In this document: positions 44,336 to 52,855 of the stretch, in pieces
Layout: the number at the start of each line of letters is the position of its first letter
Position numbering within the stretch: position 1 is the first letter of the stretch
Assembly: GCF_001025215.1 (NCBI RefSeq)
Contig: NZ_AP012330.1
Location: forward strand, 1,612,001 to 1,676,000
Source of the DNA: Bifidobacterium pseudocatenulatum DSM 20438 = JCM 1200 = LMG 10505
Lineage (GTDB): Bacteria > Actinomycetota > Actinomycetes > Actinomycetales > Bifidobacteriaceae
DNA: 64,000 nt
Direction of reading: 5' to 3'
Made by a program: the position numbers and the translations under genes
Notes under the pieces: model-generated
What the model was told of the DNA's origin: nothing
Databases searched by the model: none
What the model saw: only the letters and a program-made list of their open reading frames with translations

Positions 44336-45523
44336 ATGAAAGTATTATTGCTGCAACAGCCCAAATCTTTCTCAAATTATCCTAAATGGATTGAGGAAAT
44401 CCAAGAACGTTTCGATTGTTTAGAAGTTATGGTCTTCACCTCGAACGATCGAGCCGCACACCATAGTTGGCCGAGCTCCGTCATCAAGGAAATCGAGGTT
44501 TCCGATTATTCCTCTGATAGCGCTACCGCAAAATTCTTTGATATTGTCAGGAAATTTAAACCAGATAGGATAGTTTCCAGCTCAGAGGAAGACGTACTGA
44601 GGGTTGCAGAGGCGAGAAGTTTATTTGGAATTCCCGGTTTACAGCATGAACTGGCGTTAAGCTGTCGAGATAAAGTCACGATGAAACAATCGGCCCTTGA
44701 TGCCGGATTAAAGATTATTCCCTATACCACCTGCCAAGGCTTTGGAGATATTATTTCGGCGTTCGATCGTTGGGAGACGGTTGTTCTCAAACCTCGATGG
44801 GGCGCAGGGTCTGCAGGCATTACGATATTGCATTCGAAAGATGACCTGCCTGCTTTAGCTACCAAGCCGGAATTCATACGAAACGTGCATTCAAACCAGT
44901 ATTACTTAGAGGAATATTGTTCCGGTTCCGTCTACCATGTGGATGTAGTCTATATCAATTCCGGTTCGATTCTGATCTCACCATCACGGTACCTTGTCCC
45001 GCCACTGGATTTCGAGAAACAAAACACCGGTTCCGTGATGTTGGATGAGAACGGTGCCGACTATTCCGAGCTGCTCCGACTGACAAAGCAATTAATTGCA
45101 TCTTTCAACGATCAGACGATTCCGAATGTGATGCATATCGAATTCTATAAGAATGAAACCGGTGATTTCGTATTCGGGGAAATGGCGGCACGCAGAGGAG
45201 GCGGTCTCATCAAGCAGGAGCTGGCAGCCGCCTATGACATAGACCAAAGCAAGGCCAACTTCCTATTGGAACTTGGTCTTGTCGATGCGGATGCGAATAT
45301 TACGCGATCATCTCAGTATGGCATACTGCTGGAAACCGCTGGATTGAACTGGCCAAAGGAAAAAGAAATCCCGGATTGGGCGGTTTTGGAATCTGTGGGC
45401 AAGAAAAAAGGTATCGCTCATAACTCTGTTGATTCTGACAGGAAATTTCTTATTTCCGGCAAGAATGAATCTGAGATTATTCAACGTTCTAATTATCTTA
45501 TAAATAGTCAATATAATGAGTAA
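44336..45523 (+). CDS. ATP-grasp carboxylate-amine ligase
   Basis: A 395-residue ATP-grasp enzyme. The N-terminal Rossmann-like domain includes DRIVSSSEEDVLRVAEARS; the ATP lysine and glycine-rich loop is VVLKPRWGAGSAGI (about residue 150), then YYLEEYCSGSVYHVDVV. The magnesium-binding end is HIEFYKNETGDFVFGEMAARRGGG (near 270-292). Such enzymes join a carboxylate to an amine through an acyl phosphate, as in dipeptide ligases. The partners here are unknown. It is low in GC like the MFS gene before it and has AAGGGG before the ATG. Confidence 0.88.
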   Translation: MKVLLLQQPKSFSNYPKWIEEIQERFDCLEVMVFTSNDRAAHHSWPSSVIKEIEVSDYSSDSATAKFFDIVRKFKPDRIVSSSEEDVLRVAEARSLFGIPGLQHELALSCRDKVTMKQSALDAGLKIIPYTTCQGFGDIISAFDRWETVVLKPRWGAGSAGITILHSKDDLPALATKPEFIRNVHSNQYYLEEYCSGSVYHVDVVYINSGSILISPSRYLVPPLDFEKQNTGSVMLDENGADYSELLRLTKQLIASFNDQTIPNVMHIEFYKNETGDFVFGEMAARRGGGLIKQELAAAYDIDQSKANFLLELGLVDADANITRSSQYGILLETAGLNWPKEKEIPDWAVLESVGKKKGIAHNSVDSDRKFLISGKNESEIIQRSNYLINSQYNE

Positions 45524-45800
45524 AATTAACTTTTTACAGAGGGACAATTGTAACTAATTCTGCAGCAGGTTCTATATATGACGAATTATTATGTAGAATT
45601 GGTAATTCTACTGAATCTAGACTCTTCCGTAAAATAATGATACTAGTATCGCTAGGGATGTTGGGAGCCAGCATTGGCGTCTATACGGGAAGCGCAGCAG
45701 GTAGTCTGACTGCATCAAAATGGTCGACATCTCAAGAAACCAGCATGTCTCTTTCAGCAAACTTTTCAGGCACTACCACAATAGAAGATAAGCAAAATGA
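45516..45800 (+). pseudogene. Possible third cassette gene, frameshifted small membrane protein
   Basis: An ATG at 45516 overlaps the ligase stop and reads MSKINFLQRDNCN then stops. In a shifted frame from about 45541 the sequence continues GTIVTNSAAGSIYDELL, RLFRKIMILVSLGMLGASIG and VYTGSAAGSLTASKW, containing one hydrophobic segment. A single indel in the GAGGG stretch near 45540 would join them. No family is recognised. The low GC content matches the cassette. This is tentative. Confidence 0.3.
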
Positions 45801-45820
45801 GGGTGGCCGTCAGGTCACCC
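45801..45820 (-). terminator. Terminator after the intact TetR gene
   Basis: Hairpin GGGTGACCTGACGGCCACCC on the minus strand followed by TCATTTTGCTT, 28 bp after the TetR stop. Confidence 0.65.
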
Positions 45821-45847
45821 CCGAACGTATGCGGAACACACATAAAA

Positions 45848-46483
45848 TCAGCGGCATGCATCCCAGAGGGGCGCGGGAAACAGCAGATTCTCCATTTCGG
45901 ACCATTCCTCACACAAGTCCACTTCCGGTTCGCGCAGCCACCACAGCTGAATGCCATCCATGATTTCCATGGCTTTGCGCACCACTGGCCGCATGCTGCC
46001 GGCCCATGCGCCCAATTGCGGCGGAACCACCCACGGGTATTTCGAGTAGTGTTCCCAGATGTCCTCCATGCGTCCCATGAATTCGTCATGCAATGGGTGA
46101 TCCGGGTTCAGGGATTCCACCGACAGCACGGTGAACAGCTGCACCATCATGCGGCGGCGCGAGTTGTGTTTCACCAGGTAGCGCAGATACGCGGGAAAAT
46201 GCGGCGCGGACGGGTCGCTGCCCGGCATGCCCGAAGAGAAGAAGTCCTCCGGCGTGCCGGTCTGCCCGTAGTATTCGTCATATACCAGCGCCAGCATTTT
46301 GTCTTTGTTGTCGACGTATCGCAACACGCCTTGTTTGGAGATGCCGACCCTGTCGGCCACGTCTTGGATGGAAATGCCATTGAATCCACGCTCACTGATC
46401 AGCTGAACAGCCGCATCCAGCACTTCCGCTCGACGCTCCTGCGGTGATTTTCGGATACGTTTCGAAGTCTCTTCCTCTGCCAT
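45848..46483 (-). CDS. TetR-family regulator behind a GH5 gene
   Basis: A 211-residue TetR regulator. After a basic tail (KRIRKSPQERR) the helix-turn-helix spans residues 16-60 (EVLDAAVQLISERGFNGISI, QDVADRVGISKQGVLRYVDN). The effector half includes FTVLSVESLNPDHPLHDEF, MEIMDGIQLWWLREPEVDLC and the group ending LFPAPLWDACR. It is 47 bp downstream of a GH5 gene on the same strand and probably co-transcribed. Its close relative at 42639-42962 is broken, so it may now serve both loci. Confidence 0.92.
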   Translation of the reverse strand: MAEEETSKRIRKSPQERRAEVLDAAVQLISERGFNGISIQDVADRVGISKQGVLRYVDNKDKMLALVYDEYYGQTGTPEDFFSSGMPGSDPSAPHFPAYLRYLVKHNSRRRMMVQLFTVLSVESLNPDHPLHDEFMGRMEDIWEHYSKYPWVVPPQLGAWAGSMRPVVRKAMEIMDGIQLWWLREPEVDLCEEWSEMENLLFPAPLWDACR

Positions 46484-46530
46484 GATTCCGAGTCTAATGC
46501 ACCTTGCGTCGATTGCCGTTGATTGACTGC

Positions 46531-47730
46531 CTATGGCACGTCATCGTGAGAGGTATCCGCCCGAATCCATCCATGACGCCATACGCGAGTCAGATCCCAC
46601 GCCTCAAGATTGCCGCCGTTGCGAGGATCCCGCGGCGGTTTCCCTTCGCCACTACCCGGTTTCGCGGAGCGCGCAAGCTGGTAGCTCCAATAGATCTGCC
46701 CCGCCGACACGTCCCATGCCGCGCGTTGCAATCGTGACACTTGGCGGTATGCAGCCGATCGGTTTTGGCTGTGTAGGGCCCACTGATTCTCCACGCACCA
46801 CTCGCCCACCAGCACGGGAATACGACGGGCCGCCGAACGGATGGCGATGCCACTCGCGCCCACCAGCATCCGGTACAGCCATGGCAGTCGCCGCGATCGC
46901 AGGTACAGCCGGCGTGCCGGTCCCGAAAACAGCGGATCCTCCATCGCGATGAGATACTGATGGGTGTCGAGCATGACGTTGCGCATGCCAGCACGACGGA
47001 ACCAACCACCCCAGCGGAGCAGTCGGAAACCGTCATGGAATACGATCACGGTTTCCGGACGTAGCACGGCGCGCAACCGGGCGTAAGCGTCGCGGTAGAA
47101 GCGCTTCAGAAAACGCAGTGAGACATACGTGCTACCGGAAGCCTCATGAGAGTCTTTCGCCGTGTTCGACGTGCTATGGAACACTGACCAGCTCACTGGT
47201 TCGTTGAGTACTTCGATGCCGTGCAGGGCCGGTTCGTCGCGGTATCGGCGAGCCAATCGCTCCAGCACGTTCAGCGTGTACTCCACCAAGTCCGTATTCT
47301 GCGCCCATTTGCACACACCCGTCAGACCGCCGTTGTCGAAACCATTCTGCGAGCCGGGCACGGTATGCAGGTCGATCATGATCTTCAGTCCCGTCTCCCG
47401 CGCCCAACGGAACGCGCGGTCGAGGTACGTGATGCAGCCCGGATGCCCGGGCCAGTCGCCGAAGATGAAATACGGTATGGGAATGCGTACGAGGTTGATT
47501 CCGTGGTCGGCGATGATACGAAAATCCTCCAAGGTGATGTAGGTTTCGCGGTGCCGGCGCAGTTCCTCGGCTAGATTCCGTTCGGACCAGAGGGATACGT
47601 GCGTGCGGTGCATCCAGATTTCATCGTCTTCGGCGCTGCGGGTGAACGGTTTCGGATCCATCCATTTCTCCAGCACCAGCCAGTTGCCGAGGTTCACGCC
47701 GTCGATTCGCTCGTCGATGCCTAGCACCAT
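46531..47730 (-). CDS. GH5 beta-glucanase/exo-glucosidase
   Basis: A 399-residue family 5 glycosidase of the type starting with GVNLGNWLVLEKWM. The acid/base Glu is in EVLNEPVSW and the nucleophile Glu in VLVGEWCVENQ; both are intact, as is the substrate-binding His in IDLHTVPGSQNGFDN. No signal peptide, so it works on imported short beta-glucans (1,3- or 1,6-linked are likely for this group). The start at 47730 places the barrel normally; the frame is open further to 47814. It heads a unit with the TetR gene. Confidence 0.88.
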   Translation of the reverse strand: MVLGIDERIDGVNLGNWLVLEKWMDPKPFTRSAEDDEIWMHRTHVSLWSERNLAEELRRHRETYITLEDFRIIADHGINLVRIPIPYFIFGDWPGHPGCITYLDRAFRWARETGLKIMIDLHTVPGSQNGFDNGGLTGVCKWAQNTDLVEYTLNVLERLARRYRDEPALHGIEVLNEPVSWSVFHSTSNTAKDSHEASGSTYVSLRFLKRFYRDAYARLRAVLRPETVIVFHDGFRLLRWGGWFRRAGMRNVMLDTHQYLIAMEDPLFSGPARRLYLRSRRLPWLYRMLVGASGIAIRSAARRIPVLVGEWCVENQWALHSQNRSAAYRQVSRLQRAAWDVSAGQIYWSYQLARSAKPGSGEGKPPRDPRNGGNLEAWDLTRVWRHGWIRADTSHDDVP

Positions 47731-47952
47731 GCGTCTCACCGCCCTTACGTTCGGGGGTTGCCCGACTTTTCGTTTCCGCCCATCACAACCCATGGCAAAA
47801 CCCATTCGGCCCAATGGGCCAAGGAACCGCGCGTCATTCGCAACGTTCCTTGGTCCATTGTATGCGCCCCGCGAGCGGCCACGCGGCCGCTCGGAATCGG
47901 ATCACAGCCGGATCAGGGTCGTTGAATGATCGTGGTGGCCGGCCGGGCGGGA
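47731..47952. promoter_or_regulatory. Promoter region of the GH5-TetR unit with a 16-bp inverted repeat
   Basis: CAATGGGCCAAGGAAC (47812-47827) and GTTCCTTGGTCCATTG (47845-47860) are inverted repeats matching at 15 of 16 positions with a 17-base centre, located about 80-130 bp before the GH5 start. It may be an operator for the TetR product at 45848, or a terminator-like hairpin of the GH43 gene upstream (47953). There is no T-run. Confidence 0.55.
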
Positions 47953-49599
47953 TCAGTCGACGGGCTTCGTCTCGTCCGCCTCGTAGTCGAAGAAGTCGAA
48001 GTCGGCGGTCTTCTCGTGCAGAGCGGCGTCGGTGACGGCGATGCCGACCATAGTGCCGGTGAATTCGCCGTACTTGCAGTATTCGTCAGAGAAGGTGGTA
48101 GTGTCGAAATCCGGGCCAATCTTGGTCCAGTTCTCGCCATCATAACCCCACTCGAACCAAGTACGACGACCTTCGATATTCAAACGGAAATAGATCGGCT
48201 TGTCTTCCACAGCAACGCGAGTGTCAAGCATTTCCGTCTTTTCACCGTTTTCGAGACGCACAATCGAAATCGCGCTGCCGCCAAGCGTCTGTGAATAATA
48301 CTTGCGCAGGAAAATATTATTCATGTTGTCGTAGTAGATGGTCAAGCCAGCGCTGTGCTGGTAGACTTCCGGCTCGAACTCCATCTTCGTGGTGACGGTG
48401 GCGTACACGCTGGTGAGTTTGCGTGCGATCAGGCTCGTGCGGTTGAGCGATGCCAACGATTCCTCGCCGCGGATGCGCAGCCAACCGGGGCGTTCCGTCA
48501 CGTTGGCGAAGGTGGTCGGCATCTGCCGCGGCGAATAATACCAGTTGCCGATCGCGCCGCCGTCGAAGTCGTCGTGCCCGGGAATCTCCGGCATCGGCGC
48601 ATCCGGCAGATCCGGCTCTTCGACTTCGAGTTTGGCCAGATTGGAGCCGTCCGCCATGCGCAGCCAGCCGTCATTCGTCCATGTCATCTTCTGAATGGCG
48701 GTTTCACGGCCAAGCGTACAACGTAATTCCGGCACAAACGGACGGCTGGTCAGGTGCACAAGATATGTCTCGCCGTTCGGCAGATCCACGTAGGAGCCGT
48801 GCCCGGACTTCTGCAGCACGGAATCCGGGTTGAAATAGCGCGGCTTCAAATGATCGTCATCAGCACGCTCGTTTGACTCCTTCGGCTGCGAAGTGACGAG
48901 CGGACCATTCGGATCCGGCTCATACGGACCCCACACATTGCGGGAACGGCCCATGGTCACGGCATGGTTGTAGCCAGTGCCACCCTCGGCGCACATAATG
49001 TAATACCAGCCGTCACGCTTGGTCAGATGCGGAGCCTCAATGCAGCCACGATCAGTAGCGCCACGCCATATACGCTTCGGATAGCCAACCACATGCTTGG
49101 TTTCCGGATCATATTCCACACAGCAGATCACGCCCGGCTTCTCATAGCCTTCACGGGTCTCCCACTCCAAGCTGACGATGTACTTCTTGCCATTGTCATC
49201 ATGTAAAATGGACGCGTCGAAACCAGAAGATGTCAGATATACCGGCTCGCTCCACGGACCTTCAATGCTCTTTGACTTAATCAGATAATTATTCACGTCG
49301 AAATAGCGTGCATTCATGGAGTTCATAACGCCGTAAATCACGTAAAACATGTCCTCTTCCTCACAATACGTGAGACATGGAGCCCAAATGCCCTTAGCGC
49401 TCGGCAGCTTGGTGAGGTTCGGCTTCGTATCATCAGTAAGCACGTGGGTGAGCAGCTCCCAATGCTTCATATCCTTCGAATGGTAAATCGGAATACCCGG
49501 GAACCATTCGAATGTAGAGACAGCAACATAGTAGTCGTCGCCTTTACGGCAGATGGCCGGATCAGGATTGAAGCCTTTGAAGATCGGATTATGCAGCAT
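47953..49599 (-). CDS. GH43 beta-xylosidase / alpha-arabinofuranosidase
   Basis: A 548-residue family 43 enzyme. The five-bladed propeller starts with KGFNPDPAICRKGDDYYVAVS (general base Asp), continues with GFDASILHDDNGKKYIVSLEW (pKa-modulating Asp) and TDRGCIEAPHLTKRDGWYYI (acid Glu). The C-terminal beta-sandwich begins near residue 345. This layout is typical of exo-beta-xylosidases acting on xylo-oligosaccharides. No signal peptide. AAGGAACG precedes the ATG. It lies 62 bp after the GH5 gene at 49662 on the same strand, so they probably form one operon. Confidence 0.92.
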   Translation of the reverse strand: MLHNPIFKGFNPDPAICRKGDDYYVAVSTFEWFPGIPIYHSKDMKHWELLTHVLTDDTKPNLTKLPSAKGIWAPCLTYCEEEDMFYVIYGVMNSMNARYFDVNNYLIKSKSIEGPWSEPVYLTSSGFDASILHDDNGKKYIVSLEWETREGYEKPGVICCVEYDPETKHVVGYPKRIWRGATDRGCIEAPHLTKRDGWYYIMCAEGGTGYNHAVTMGRSRNVWGPYEPDPNGPLVTSQPKESNERADDDHLKPRYFNPDSVLQKSGHGSYVDLPNGETYLVHLTSRPFVPELRCTLGRETAIQKMTWTNDGWLRMADGSNLAKLEVEEPDLPDAPMPEIPGHDDFDGGAIGNWYYSPRQMPTTFANVTERPGWLRIRGEESLASLNRTSLIARKLTSVYATVTTKMEFEPEVYQHSAGLTIYYDNMNNIFLRKYYSQTLGGSAISIVRLENGEKTEMLDTRVAVEDKPIYFRLNIEGRRTWFEWGYDGENWTKIGPDFDTTTFSDEYCKYGEFTGTMVGIAVTDAALHEKTADFDFFDYEADETKPVD

Positions 49600-49661
49600 T
49601 GTCGTTCCTTAATGTTCTTGATATCACGCGTTGCTTTGTACGATTCTTGCGTCCGACGGAA

Positions 49662-50870
49662 TCACTTTTGGACGGGGAACCAGTTTTGGGCGATGCAGCG
49701 TCCAAGGTCCCATGCGTCCCAGCCGATCCAGCCGGGAGTGTTGACAGTGTCAGTGAGCAGCTTGTAGTTCCAGTAGTAGAAGCCGCTGCCCTTGCTCCAT
49801 GCGGCGAGCTGGGATTCGGCTAGGCCCCGGTACAGCGAGCGCTTCTGTTCGGCGGTCAGGGTTTCGACCTGAGCCCCTTCCTCGCCGTTGAGCACGCTTT
49901 GGCCGCCGTGGGTGTCCACACCGCAGCCGACGGAGTTGAACAGGCACCACTCCCCCACAATCACCGGGAAGTATTCGCTCATCTCGGCGATCATCGGCGC
50001 ATAGGTATTCCTCACGAAGTCGTCGTAGCCCTCCGCTGTCTGCGGGCAACCCATCGTTTCGGCGGTCATGAGGTATTGGTGGGTATCGAGGACCACGTTC
50101 TTAAACTCGGGCGCGAGCTTGCCGTCGGGGCCGCGCATGAAGTCCTTCCACTGTTCGATGTCGAAACCGTCGTGGAACACCACGACTTTGTCGGTCGGCA
50201 ACGCGCCCTTGTCAGCGTCGCGCAGACGGTGGTAGGCGGTGATGTAGAAGTTCTTGAGCCAGTCGAATGCGATCGGGCCGGTGCCTTCGGCGAGTTCCGG
50301 ATCGACCGCCTTGTAGCGTTCGGTCACGTTCGCCATCGGCCAGCAGGTGGTGGTGTTCGGCTCGTTGATGATTTCGATGCCCATCAGCGCCCGACGATGG
50401 CCGTACCGCTTGGAGAGGCGTTCGAGCACGGACAGCACGAATTCGACTTCGTCGGGCAGCTGCGCCCACTTGCACACGCCGGAGATGCCGCCGTTGTCGA
50501 AGCCGTTTTGGCTCATCGGTGCGGTGTGCAGATCGATAAGGATGGTCAGGCCGTATTTCTCGGCCCAGTTGAAGGCCTTGTCGAGTTCGTCGATGCAGCC
50601 GATGAACGGCGCGCGGTCGCCGAAGATGAAGTACGGCACGGGGATGCGCACGGAGTTCAGTCCCCACGATTTGATGGTGGCGAAGTCGCGCTCGTTGATG
50701 TATTCGGCGCGGTGGGTCCTGATACGGGCCTCGTAGACGGCCGGATCAAGTTGCGTCGGCAGATAGTATTCGTCATCGGCAGTGGTTCCATCGAATAATG
50801 CCGGGTTCATCCACTTTTCCAGAACCAGCCAGTTACCCAGGTTCACGCCCTTGATGTAATTAAGGTCCAT
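49662..50870 (-). CDS. GH5 beta-glucanase/exo-glucosidase, second copy
   Basis: A 402-residue family 5 enzyme related to the one at 46531 (shared GVNLGNWLVLEKWM start). The acid/base is in MGIEIINEPNTT and the nucleophile in VIVGEWCLFNS. The HTAPMSQNGFDNGG and VLDTHQYLM motifs are also shared. Cytoplasmic, so it should work on imported oligosaccharides. The start at 50870 follows AAGGAG; the ORF extends to 50894 without support. A perfect TTAGTAA-type palindrome lies 39 bp upstream. Confidence 0.9.
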   Translation of the reverse strand: MDLNYIKGVNLGNWLVLEKWMNPALFDGTTADDEYYLPTQLDPAVYEARIRTHRAEYINERDFATIKSWGLNSVRIPVPYFIFGDRAPFIGCIDELDKAFNWAEKYGLTILIDLHTAPMSQNGFDNGGISGVCKWAQLPDEVEFVLSVLERLSKRYGHRRALMGIEIINEPNTTTCWPMANVTERYKAVDPELAEGTGPIAFDWLKNFYITAYHRLRDADKGALPTDKVVVFHDGFDIEQWKDFMRGPDGKLAPEFKNVVLDTHQYLMTAETMGCPQTAEGYDDFVRNTYAPMIAEMSEYFPVIVGEWCLFNSVGCGVDTHGGQSVLNGEEGAQVETLTAEQKRSLYRGLAESQLAAWSKGSGFYYWNYKLLTDTVNTPGWIGWDAWDLGRCIAQNWFPVQK

Positions 50871-50900
50871 ATGCACTCCTTCGTACGCTTTCAATCATAT

Positions 50901-50930
50901 TTTTTATTACTTAGTAATTACTAAGTTAGA
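50901..50930. promoter_or_regulatory. TTAGTAA-type palindromic operator of GH5
   Basis: ACTTAGTAATTACTAAGT (50909-50926) is a perfect 18-bp palindrome 39 bp upstream of the GH5 start. The 17 bases TTTTTATTACTTAGTAA (50901-50917) recur exactly at 58551-58567 beside the TetR gene at 58688, so that regulator is the likely ligand. Confidence 0.7.
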
Positions 50931-51083
50931 TGATAGTACATTTTTCTCCTCCCCGCAACTCGTCTCGGACATCTCTCCGAACCGCTGTCGCACTATTTCG
51001 CATAAAGCACCCTTTGCGAAAATCGTGGGACCGACAATCAAAATCGTGCAGCAATTTCACAGAATCATGCGATTAATCATAAG

Positions 51084-51115
51084 AAAAAGCCTCTTTCTTG
51101 CGGGAAGAAAGAGGC
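51084..51115 (-). terminator. Rho-independent terminator of the GH51 gene
   Basis: On the minus strand GCCTCTTTCTT pairs with AAGAAAGAGGC and is followed by TTTTTCTTA, 29 bp after the GH51 stop. Confidence 0.9.
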
Positions 51116-51143
51116 AACCTGCAGCCGGAGAGACGATTACTGC

Positions 51144-52700
51144 TTATCGCTGGCGAATCGTTACGTGCAAGGCACTCACCGAGGCAGCGGGCAACGTTAC
51201 CGTCAGCTCGGCACCGCCGGCAGATTCGTGCACGCTCACGGCACTATCCACGTCCACGGCATGAGTGCGCACCAGATCCGAATGCTCCACTGTGTTGCAA
51301 TCATGCGGATCTTCGGAAGCAAGCGTTTCCATCGAATCAACCTGAGCGCCGCACGGCAAATGCAGCCGCACTTCGGCACCATCGTTCATATGCGCATTGG
51401 TGAGATTAATCAGCAGCTGAGTGCCGTCTTCATTGCGTGACGCAAACGTATATACGGCGGAATCTTCGGAATCGTTGCGATTCACATCAAGTGCGATCAT
51501 GCCACGATGCGCCCTGTACATCATGAATACGTCATAGTTAGGCGTAAGGATGGTACGATCGCCTTCAGTCAAAATCAGTGAGTTAAGCACATTGATGGTT
51601 TGCGCGTTGCACGCCATGGACACCTTGTCGCAGTTGCGCTGCAGCAGATCCAACGTAAGCGCGGTAGTGATGGCGTCACGCATGGTCACCTGCTGCTTAA
51701 GCGCCGGGCGCGCAAAGAACGCGGTCTTATGCCAATTGCCCCACTCACCGATAATCAGATCGACATGCGAAAGCTTGGAATCCATCGCCACTTCCGGCTC
51801 ATGAATAAGCGCCAAACCATCGTTCATCAAACGCCACTGATCACACAGAATGTCTTCAAGCTCAAGGCAACCCTCAATCACCGTGTTCCAGCCGTCTTCA
51901 TCGAACTCGGTCGGAGTATCAGCATCGTTATCCACATTCCAGTTGTAGAAATGCAGATCATAACCATCGATTTTCGGCTGACGATATTCGACAAGACCAC
52001 GGAAGAAGTCCTGGGTCCACTGCACGCGTTCGCGCGGCTTGTTACCGTCAGGACCGCTCGCGATGGCATACATTTCCGTCGGCGCGAACACATCGGTGGT
52101 GAAGCTTGGCATAGCGGATGCGAACCTGCGGTATTCGTCAAGGTAGGTTTGCGGCGTCATGGTACCGCCTCCAGCCCACACTTCGTTGCCAATGCCCCAA
52201 TATTTCACACCGTACGGTGCTTTATGGCCGTTGGTCTCACGTTCCTTGGCCAGATCGGTGGGCTGCTCACGATTGCAGTATTCCATCCAATCCTTCATTT
52301 CGGCCACAGTACCGGAAAGCATGTTGATATTGATCCACGGTTCCGCGCCGAGCATTTCGCACAAACGCAGGAATTCGTCGGTGCCGAAGCTGTGATCGTC
52401 GAGTTCGTACGTGGCGAAGTTTTCATTAAAGGTGGTTTTACGTTCGCTTTGCGGCCCCACGCCGTCACGCCAATGGTAGGTGTCTGCGTAGCAACCGCCA
52501 GGCCAACGAATAACCGGCGGCTGCAATGCACGCAAAGCATCCAATGTGGCCTTGCGGTAGCCATGCTCGTTTTCAATCGGGGAATCCTCCCCTACCCACA
52601 GACCTTCATCAATGCATTCGCCAAGGAATTCAATGAATTGGCCATGCAGTTTCGGATCGATACGACCAATCGTACTGTTCGGGTCAATGCAGACAACCAT
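51144..52700 (-). CDS. GH51 alpha-L-arabinofuranosidase
   Basis: A 518-residue family 51 enzyme releasing arabinose from arabino- or arabinoxylo-oligosaccharides. The barrel has PVIRWPGGCYADTYHW near residue 68, the acid/base Glu in YWGIGNEVWAGGG (near 176) and the nucleophile Glu in DLIIGEWGNWH (near 295); a C-terminal beta domain follows. No signal peptide. The start at 52700 (MVVCIDP) follows AAAGGAGC. The GPH-like carrier gene upstream (52856-54112) probably shares a transcript, despite a hairpin between them. Confidence 0.94.
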   Translation of the reverse strand: MVVCIDPNSTIGRIDPKLHGQFIEFLGECIDEGLWVGEDSPIENEHGYRKATLDALRALQPPVIRWPGGCYADTYHWRDGVGPQSERKTTFNENFATYELDDHSFGTDEFLRLCEMLGAEPWININMLSGTVAEMKDWMEYCNREQPTDLAKERETNGHKAPYGVKYWGIGNEVWAGGGTMTPQTYLDEYRRFASAMPSFTTDVFAPTEMYAIASGPDGNKPRERVQWTQDFFRGLVEYRQPKIDGYDLHFYNWNVDNDADTPTEFDEDGWNTVIEGCLELEDILCDQWRLMNDGLALIHEPEVAMDSKLSHVDLIIGEWGNWHKTAFFARPALKQQVTMRDAITTALTLDLLQRNCDKVSMACNAQTINVLNSLILTEGDRTILTPNYDVFMMYRAHRGMIALDVNRNDSEDSAVYTFASRNEDGTQLLINLTNAHMNDGAEVRLHLPCGAQVDSMETLASEDPHDCNTVEHSDLVRTHAVDVDSAVSVHESAGGAELTVTLPAASVSALHVTIRQR

Positions 52701-52790
52701 GGTTTGCTCCTTTGCAGTAGTACTCACATCTGCAGTGTTCGTAATTCGTACAGTTCCTGTAGTTATTGTGCCGCACAATATGTGCGAAAT

Positions 52791-52831
52791 GGCCGAAGAT
52801 CCCAGGAGAGATAATGAAAGGATCTCCGGCC
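52791..52831 (-). terminator. Hairpin between the carrier and GH51 genes
   Basis: GGCCGGAGATCC pairs with GGGATCTTCGGCC on the minus strand followed by ATTTCGC. The weak T-run suggests partial termination or mRNA processing rather than a full stop. Confidence 0.6.
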
Positions 52832-52855
52832 AAGTTATTTCGGAAAATGCCGACG

